From Caenorhabditis elegans (taxonomy: Eukaryota > Nematoda > Chromadorea > Rhabditida > Rhabditidae), in contig NC_003280.10 of NCBI RefSeq assembly GCF_000002985.6, forward strand, positions 13,202,501 to 13,266,500: DNA of 64,000 bases, in the 5' to 3' direction. The notes under the pieces were generated by a model, which saw only the letters and a program-made list of their open reading frames with translations, was not told the DNA's origin and ran no database searches. The translations under genes were made by a program, and so were the position numbers. Positions 57,752-64,000 of this stretch are shown here, piece after piece (position 1 is the first letter of the stretch; every line of letters starts with the position of its first letter).

Positions 57752-58392
57752 TACATTCTCAATGTCAACGGGGGACGCCAGGAATTGTCAGCAAAAAAAT
57801 ATATTTATACTCTAGTACTTAATGTCATCATTATTGTTCTAGTTTTCTCACAAAGGACAATCGATTTATATAAATTTTCCATCAGGTAAAGGGCAAAAAA
57901 CAGCTGTGTTTTGGTGGAAGAAAATGGGTTTTGCAGATTCCAAGACCAGCCTAAGCCTACGCCTAAGCCTGAGCCTAAGCCAAAGTCTTAGAATATGGCT
58001 AAGCCTAGGCCTAAGCCCAAGCCGGTACAGCTGTACATACAAAATTACTTCATTTACATATCTTTTCAATACAATAAACATTTTTTCGTTTACAATTTAA
58101 TTCTCATTTTCAGAAAATTCCCCAAAATTAATGCAATTTTGTTTTTTTCTAATTTTATTGTATTTTGACATTTGCATTTTCAAGAAAAATCACCGTTGAC
58201 CGTAATCCACATTTAAAGGAGCACGCACTTCTACTGAATGGTCTCGGCACGCTAACGGAAACGTTGTGTGTGTGCCTTTAAAATTACTGTGCATTTTTTT
58301 AAATTTTTTTCTTGGCTGCTTTACTGATGTTTTTTTCTCAATTTTTTCTTGTTTTCTTTGTTACTAATTTAAATTAAAAAAACTATTTTCAG
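57752..58392. other. Intergenic with interstitial telomeric repeats
   Basis: The main feature is the GCCTAA-type tract at about 57949-58023. About 58205-58290 carries a fragment of the AAAGGAGCACGCAC / GGTCTCGGCACG dispersed repeat. No gene is supported before the exon-like sequence at 58393. Confidence 0.6.
57949..58023 (-). repeat. Interstitial telomeric repeat, degenerate (TTAGGC)n on the minus strand
   Basis: About a dozen hexamers of the form GCCTAA or one-base variants (CCTACG, CCTGAG, CCAAAG) occur in register, interrupted by TCTTAGAATATG. GCCTAA is the complement of the nematode telomere unit TTAGGC. Confidence 0.85.
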
Positions 58393-59144
58393 CTTATCAC
58401 AGCAAATCGGAGCGAAACTCGACCGCGATAACAGGAAAAAGTCGAAAAGTGAGTTTTTTGCCAAAATATCTCGAAAAACTCATATTTTGTTTTGAAAACA
58501 GATGCAAATAAAAAGAAATACATTGTCACTCTTTCCCAATTCTCATTTTATTGATTTAAATCAAAATTCAACTAAAAAAAGGTCACAAAATTTATGAAAA
58601 ACTCAAAATTTCTAAAGAAAATTCAAATATTTTCAGCTTCACTCGAATCATCTTCTCGACACGATTCTGTTGAAGGATGCTCCTGGATCGAAGAAGATTG
58701 ATAAATAATTTTTTCCCCGATTTTTTATTGTTTTTCCCCCAAAAAAAAATAAATCAAATTAATTTGATTTAAAAGTGTTTTCCCTTTCTTCTGTGCCCAC
58801 AAGATTTTCCAGATTTTAGTCATCCGGGAGTCCAGCGACTGCAGCGGTCAAAGGTGAGCACATTGTTATTTTAAATATCAGATTTTCGAACCAAATTTTT
58901 GAAATATTTCAGCCGCCGCCGTCAGCTGGATTCCATTGAAGTGTGACGAAGGAATTAAGGTTTGCTTATCAAAAAAAGGTTGATTTTTCCTAAATTAATT
59001 TTTCTACAGAGCTCGTCGATCCGGACAATTCCGCAGAAATCAGGAAATCAACAGACGGAATGGCTCCGGAGTCCAATGGAGCGCACAAGCATTCGCCAAT
59101 CTGAGATCCACAATGCGGCTGGGCTACGGATGCTGAATAGATAA
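58393..59144 (+). pseudogene. Orphan in-frame exons, probable gene fragment
   Basis: Five exon-like pieces have standard borders: 58393-58448, 58637-58701, 58820-58853, 58913-58959 and 59010-59144. The first two join in phase to give a polar tail (RKKSKTSLESSSRHDSVEGC near its end) closing with TGA at 58701. The last three join in phase to give a separate 72-codon tail ending at TAA 59144 (ERTSIRQSEIHNAAGLRMLN). The first piece can also join 58820 in another frame. They look like the alternative 3' ends of one gene whose 5' exons are absent: upstream there is only the telomeric tract, the 165-bp array and the retroelement. It may be a duplicated gene fragment or a small gene with an unseen first exon. 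I do not recognise the protein. Confidence 0.5.
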
Positions 59145-60290
59145 TTAAATTGCAATTTTAAATTTTAAAAACGTTTGGAACAAGACCGCCCGTTTCTCCG
59201 ACTCGCTTAGGTACACTCATCTACAAAAATTCGTTTTGCGACACGGAAAAGTTGCCAAAATTGTAGAATTTAGCTAAAATTAGACTACTTTTTCGAAATA
59301 TTAAATCACATTTAAACTAACTTTCAATACGACTTTCTCACAAAATTACAAAACTCGTTATATTGAGCACATTTTGTATATAGTTCAGGATAAAAAACAG
59401 TAATTTCTATTTAAAACTACAGTAACCGATAATGTTTTTACATACATTTTTCACATTAAAATAAATTTAGAAAGAACAGTTAGAAATTAGACATTAATGG
59501 AACACAAAATTATGAGAATGCGTATTGCACCACATATTTGACCCGCAAAATACCTCGTAGCGAAAACTACAGTAATCCTTTAAATGACTACTGTAGCGTT
59601 GATGTCGATTAACGGAAATAATTCATTTATCGATAGAATATTAAAATTAAGCAAAAAAATGCGAAGAACCAAATGAAAATGGAATATCGCTAAATATCAT
59701 TATTCAAAAAGAAATCAATTTCAAAAATCGAGCCCGTAAATCGACACGAGATATTTTGCGCGTCAAATATCTTGTGCAATACGCATTCTAAGAATTTTAT
59801 GCTACCGTAATACAAAAACAGTTTGCGAAATTCGAAAACTTTTCCTCGAGAAGTACACGAGCTGCGTAAATCGACAAAATACCGTTTCCTCCATTTGTGA
59901 ATATGAGGGAGCCAGTGTCATCGAGAGCAGAGCTAAAATTTTCATTATTTTACAGTTAAAAAAAAAAAAAAGAGTGGTCGTTGAAATTTTTTTACAGGAA
60001 CACTAAATTCTAAAAATGGGTATTGCGCAACGAATTTGACAAAAAATTTATAGAATATCTCGTAGCGAAAACTACAGTAATCCTTTAATTGACTACTGTA
60101 GCGCTGGTGTCGATTTACGGAAATCATTTATAAAGAAAATTGAAAAAAAATCGAGCCCGTAAATTGACATCAACGCTACAGTAGTCATTTAAAGGATTAC
60201 TGTAGTTTTCGCTACGAGATATTTAGCGCGTCAGATATGTTGTGTATAATACGAATCCTTAAAATTTAGTGTTCCCGTAATATAAAATTA
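59145..60290. repeat. Cluster of GCGCGTCAAATAT / CTACAGTAATCC repeats
   Basis: Blocks reading CTCGTAGCGAAAACTACAGTAATCC and its complement, with CGCAAAATA / TTTTGCGCGTCAAATA and ATGCGTATTGC / GCAATACGCATTC, recur in alternating orientation at about 59510-59595, 59735-59815, 60005-60120 and 60155-60275. The same family opens the window at 1-85. No gene is supported. Confidence 0.75.
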
Positions 60291-61080
60291 GTAGTTTCGA
60301 CCACTCTAGCTAGACTACCAAAAATTCTAATTTTTACTGATTTGAGAATGACCGTGGTCTCATCAGTAGCTAGCCATTCTCGTTTTATTTTTGAATTTTT
60401 TGGTGCTGTTTAAAATATTGAGAAATTACTCGGAAGAATAAAAATATTACATCTTAGCCAAGTAGGCGTAGGTCGTAGGTCGCCTACGGTCACTTTTTGG
60501 GAAAATTCTTGATTTTTTTTGGGAAAACTACGAAAAAAACTAATGATTTATTTAAAAAAATATAGTGATTTGAGAAATTATTCGTTGATTTTTCAACGGA
60601 AACATTTTTTGTCGATAATTTTGAAAATAAGCATAGGTCGCCTGAAACCTTTTTTTGGAAAAAAACCTCAATTTTTTGGGAAAACCACGGAAAAGCTAAT
60701 GATTTATCAAAAACATTTTTTAAAAAATCTTGATGATCCTCACATTTTAGCCACGGAAAGTAGGCGTAGGTCGCCTACGAAATTTTTTGTAAATTTTTTT
60801 AAATGTAGTGGCCGTTAGAAACACTTGAAATTTGTAGTTTCGACCACTCCAGCTAGACTACCAAAAATTGTAATTTTTAACGATTTGAGAATGGCCGTGG
60901 TCTCATCAGTAGCTAGCCATTCTCGTTTTATTAGAAAATTTTTGGAAAAAAAAACTTGAAAAAAAGTCGAAAACATGCACCATGCCGTCGCCTACAACTC
61001 GCCTGGTAGGCGGCCTATTTTGAGGAGCCACGACGATCGACCAATGTGTGCACCTCTCCGCTGATTTCTGTCGATTCTTC
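60290..61080. repeat. ~100-bp direct repeat pair and GTAGGCG hairpins
   Basis: 60290-60392 and 60833-60935 are near-identical direct copies (AGTTTCGACCACTC ... CAGTAGCTAGCCATTCTCG). Between and after them are GTAGGCGTAGGTCGCCTAC palindromes (about 60463-60490, 60758-60780, 61000-61015). Confidence 0.8.
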
Positions 61081-61744
61081 TGAAATAAAGTTATTATTCA
61101 TAGCATATTATACTCTTTATTTTCTGAAATTTGTATGTAAATACCAATTTTCATTTTCAATATTTCCCGTGCCTCTGCTCCAACTTCTTGTTTTTTCGTA
61201 AAATAATGATTTATTGACTATTTCTGTCAACTGAAGTCTTTTTTTAAAGAAAATCCTGGATTTTTGGGATAAATTTACCAAAAAAACTATCAATTTATCA
61301 AAAAATTGTGATTTGAAAGTGACGATGAAAGTTTTTTTAAAAAATTGAAAAACGACAGGGAATTATTGAAATATTCGATTTTTTCCACAAAAACAGTAAT
61401 TTTCAATTATTTTGAAGATTAAAACGAACGACTACGCGCCTAAAACTCACCTAATAGGCGACCTACTTTTTGAAAAATTAAATTTAGCCACGGAAAAGTA
61501 GGCGTCGCCTAAAAGCTTTTTTTTTTGAGAAAATTCTACGGAAAAAAATTGATTTATAAAAAAAGGCGTTTTGGCCATAAAAATAATTGAGAAATTATGC
61601 GGAATTAAAATTTTGTTTTTCTTCATTTACGAATTTAAAGGCGCAAGCATTTTCGCGAAATGGTCTCGCCACGCGCCAATTATTGCTTAAAAAATTCAAA
61701 ATCATTTCGTGGCGAGACCATTTCGCAAAAATACACGCAATTGG
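61081..61744. repeat. Repeat-rich intergenic with an inverted repeat
   Basis: About 61653-61675 (GCGAAATGGTCTCGCCACG) and 61708-61730 (CGTGGCGAGACCATTTCGC) are inverted repeats around a short loop. GTAGGCG motifs recur near 61435-61515. No gene is supported. Confidence 0.7.
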
Positions 61745-61892
61745 GAAGTGTCTTCGGGAATCTTTATACATCCGACAAATTCGAGTATGTTTATATTCTG
61801 AATCAGATCTTTTTCTCGGACATAATTGGTGTTCTGTATTCACTTATGATACGTTCGGCTGCGTACATTGGCCAAGAGTGTTCTAGTAAGAG
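61745..61892. repeat. Distal copy of the 57543-57751 repeat
   Basis: A continuous ~148-bp segment runs from AAGTGTCTTCGGGAATC to GTGTTCTAGTAAGAG. At the proximal site the same sequence is present in two pieces in permuted order. A diverged further piece (GTGTCTTCGGGAATCTATAT) follows at 61920. Confidence 0.85.
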
Positions 61893-62993
61893 GATATCAA
61901 TTTGAATTTGAAAATTTTGTGTCTTCGGGAATCTATATACCTCCGATATGTTCGAATATGTTCATGAAATCTTTATATTGTCCTATTTCTAAAATACCTG
62001 AGTACCGAAGGGGTTACCAAAATACTCAGGAATCGAATTGCGAGGACGCACTGTGCGTCGAAAAAAAGCGATCTTGATCTATGTGTGTGTGCAACGACAA
62101 CAGGAAATGAACAACGGTAAGTCTAGATCTTAGATATATATACATATGTATTTCAGAAATCTTTATGAAGCTCACCGATGCTTAAATGGAGTGCATCAGC
62201 GCATTTTCGAAGAATAAATGACTGATAATTCTTTATATCTGTTTTTATTAATTGTTTATTTGAGAATGTCCCCCGTATTGAAAATTCATTAATCTGCACA
62301 GGAAAAAAACAACTCAAAAGAGGAATCTACGACAAAAAAATTAAACAAAAAATTTCCGTGCAAAATTAGCAAATATACCTCATTTTTAAGGGCCAACAGT
62401 AGTAATTCAACCCAAAAACGACTCTGTTGGAAAGTTGTTAGTGAAAAGAGGATTTTTTACTACCTAGAAGCGGAATTTGCGTCAAAAGTACAGTACCGGG
62501 TCTTGCCACAACCACATTCCGTTAAAAACAGAGAGGTGTGCGTCTTTAAAGAATACTGTAATTGGAAACTTTCGTTTCAGTGAATTTCTCATAGTTTTGC
62601 GATAATATTCTGTTGGTTTATCGAGAAAATGTATAAAAAACTAAAAAATAACTAAAAGTACTCTTTAAAGGTGCACAATTATTATCAGCTCGAAAATAAA
62701 AAAACAAAAACTGCTCAAAAATGCCAAAAAACTAATTTTTTTCAGAATCTCGAGTTTTTAAAGTGTATGTAGTCGGCGGAAAAAATGGCGCACCCATCAA
62801 TATTTTTTCGTTTATCAGAGGTTTTCTCCGGATTGTTTGGGAAACGGCTAGCGGATTAAAATGCGGAACAATTTTTTAAAAATTTTGTGAAAAAATATTT
62901 CAAGTTGCGCTATTTAATTCTGCAAAAAACTAAGAACAACTTTAAAAGAATACCAAAATTCTGTGCTTTTCATCCCAATATGATCTGTATCTT
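61893..62993. other. Intergenic, dispersed repeat fragments only
   Basis: About 62495-62665 carries the GGGTCTTGCCACAACCAC / AAAGAATACTGTAATT / ACTCTTTAAAGGTGCAC repeat family. No gene is supported. Confidence 0.5.
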
Positions 62994-63170
62994 CATGTGG
63001 TGTCAGAGTGTCTCATTTCGGCTTGATCTACGTAGATCTACATGAATTATGGGAATTTAGACGCAGAGTTCTCAACTGATTTTGCATGGTTAAGAACGCG
63101 CTGACGTCACATTTTTTGGGCAAAAAATTCCCGCATTTTTTAAAGATCAAACCGTGATGGCATCACGTGT
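62994..63170. mobile_element. TIR element copy 8
   Basis: Left end CATGTGGTGTCAGAGTGTC; the right end is eroded to GATGGCATCACGTG, but internal inverted blocks are intact. Confidence 0.75.
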
Positions 63171-63234
63171 GCCTTCAAATTTAATTTGAACTTGCGCGTA
63201 AGATATGGGGCATCGGACTATGCAAACGACCATT

Positions 63235-63325
63235 GTTTCTTTTGTCCTTGTGGCGCACCCGGTAAGGTGCTCCACTTCGAATTTTGCATTCCGGGTTCAA
63301 TCCCCCCGTGGGCCGTTGTTTTTTG
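63235..63325 (+). other. tRNA-like sequence (pseudo-tRNA or SINE head)
   Basis: GTGGCGCACCCGGTAAGGTGC resembles a pol III A box with a D arm (GCGC pairing GTGC), and CCGGGTTCAATCC is a good B box with a TTCAATC loop. The anticodon and acceptor stems do not pair convincingly, so a functional tRNA is unlikely. Confidence 0.45.
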
Positions 63326-63757
63326 TTGCTAAACCATTTGCCACTTGCATGCCAACCTGTCACATTTAAATTCCGTGTGCATAACATATAGTAAAATGAA
63401 ATTAAGAAGCAGCAGTTTCACTTGTTGAACCCCTCCTCTTGTCATTCGTGTTGCGTCAGTCCAATTACATAGAAAGTGCTCAATGAGCAGAGGAAGAGAG
63501 AGACACATTCTCTAATTGACTTGTTATGTCTCAGGGGGTAAGTCTGGTGGTGGTGATGGTGGAAGAGAAGAAGCTGGAGAAATCGAAAAAAGGAGGGTTC
63601 AAGTTCAATTCTATTTTCTTTCCACCACTCATTTCCTGCATTTAATTCCTCATTTTCCATTTTGCATTAGCTTCAGAAAAGGCTTCTGGAGTGAGTTTCC
63701 AGCCGACACAACTGTAACCAGTGCTACAGTAACCCATGTGGCGAGACCCAAGTGACG
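63326..63757. other. Intergenic, nothing recognised
   Basis: Unique sequence with a purine-rich stretch (GGTGGTGGTGATGGTGGAAG) near 63545. No gene is supported. Confidence 0.4.
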
Positions 63758-63940
63758 CAGGTGGTCTCAGAGCTCATATCGGTTTGATCTACGTAGATCT
63801 ACAAAAAATGCGGGAGAAGAGACGCAGAGATCTCAACTGATTTTGCATGGTTAAGAACTTGCTGACGCCACTTTTTTTTGGGAAAAAATTCCCGCATTTT
63901 TTGTAGATCAAACCGTAATGGGACAGCCTGACACCACGTG
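63758..63940. mobile_element. TIR element copy 9 (complete)
   Basis: Ends are CAGGTGGTCTCAGAGCTC and GACAGCCTGACACCACGTG; the internal GATCTACGTAGATCTAC and CCCGCATTTTTTGTAGATC blocks are intact. The window ends 60 bases later in unique sequence. Confidence 0.8.
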
Positions 63941-64000
63941 ACAACTGAAGAAGGCCAAAAAAGTTTTGGCTAGTGATTTTTGTTTTTTTTTCGGCTTTTC

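Overview
The window is nuclear DNA of a Caenorhabditis nematode, almost certainly C. elegans. Evidence: short introns with GT donors and TTTTCAG/TTTCCAG acceptors, very AT-rich introns, a recognisable FLP-16 neuropeptide precursor, a MOT1/BTAF1 gene, TTAGGC-type interstitial telomeric repeats and many dispersed nematode repeats. The gene content matches my memory of cosmid F15D4 on chromosome II; that assignment is memory, not computed.

Layout. (1) 1-12933, + strand: the C-terminal ~1,418 residues of btf-1 in eleven exons. One intron holds an antisense tyrosine-recombinase gene (8899-9781) and another a perfect 60-nt inverted repeat. (2) 13596-14202, +: a small acidic protein. (3) 14203-32834: about 18.6 kb without a supported gene, filled with GGCAAATTGCCGG-type arrays, GGTAGGCA repeats, TIR elements and two G/C homopolymer tracts. 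(4) 32835-34579, +: flp-16. (5) 35027-35406, -: a ROMO1 orthologue. (6) 36795-40595, -: a secreted ShKT/papain-like protease with a Ser/Thr-rich tail. (7) about 41125-57545: a 165-bp tandem array split by a ~15.07-kb BEL/Pao retroelement (42073-57141) with a TCAAT target duplication. (8) 57543-64000: repeats, interstitial telomere sequence, an orphan set of in-frame exon-like pieces (58393-59144), more TIR elements and a tRNA-like sequence.

The retroelement is the most unusual part. Its ends are not ordinary LTRs: a 231-bp direct repeat lies inside two different unique outer arms. Between the left repeat and gag lies a ~6.8-kb leader. It contains a seven-exon, fully open gene for a 491-residue protein with a Gag-like triplet of zinc knuckles. 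Gag is also open, while pol is broken by three frameshifts and a nonsense codon. A TACCATC heptamer recurs about 28 times on the sense strand across leader, gag, pol and terminal repeat, which ties the parts together. The pattern fits a decayed element whose gag and accessory Gag-like gene were kept, possibly by the host; that is inference.

The host genes are functionally unrelated (transcription factor recycling, neuropeptide signalling, mitochondrial inner membrane, secreted proteolysis).
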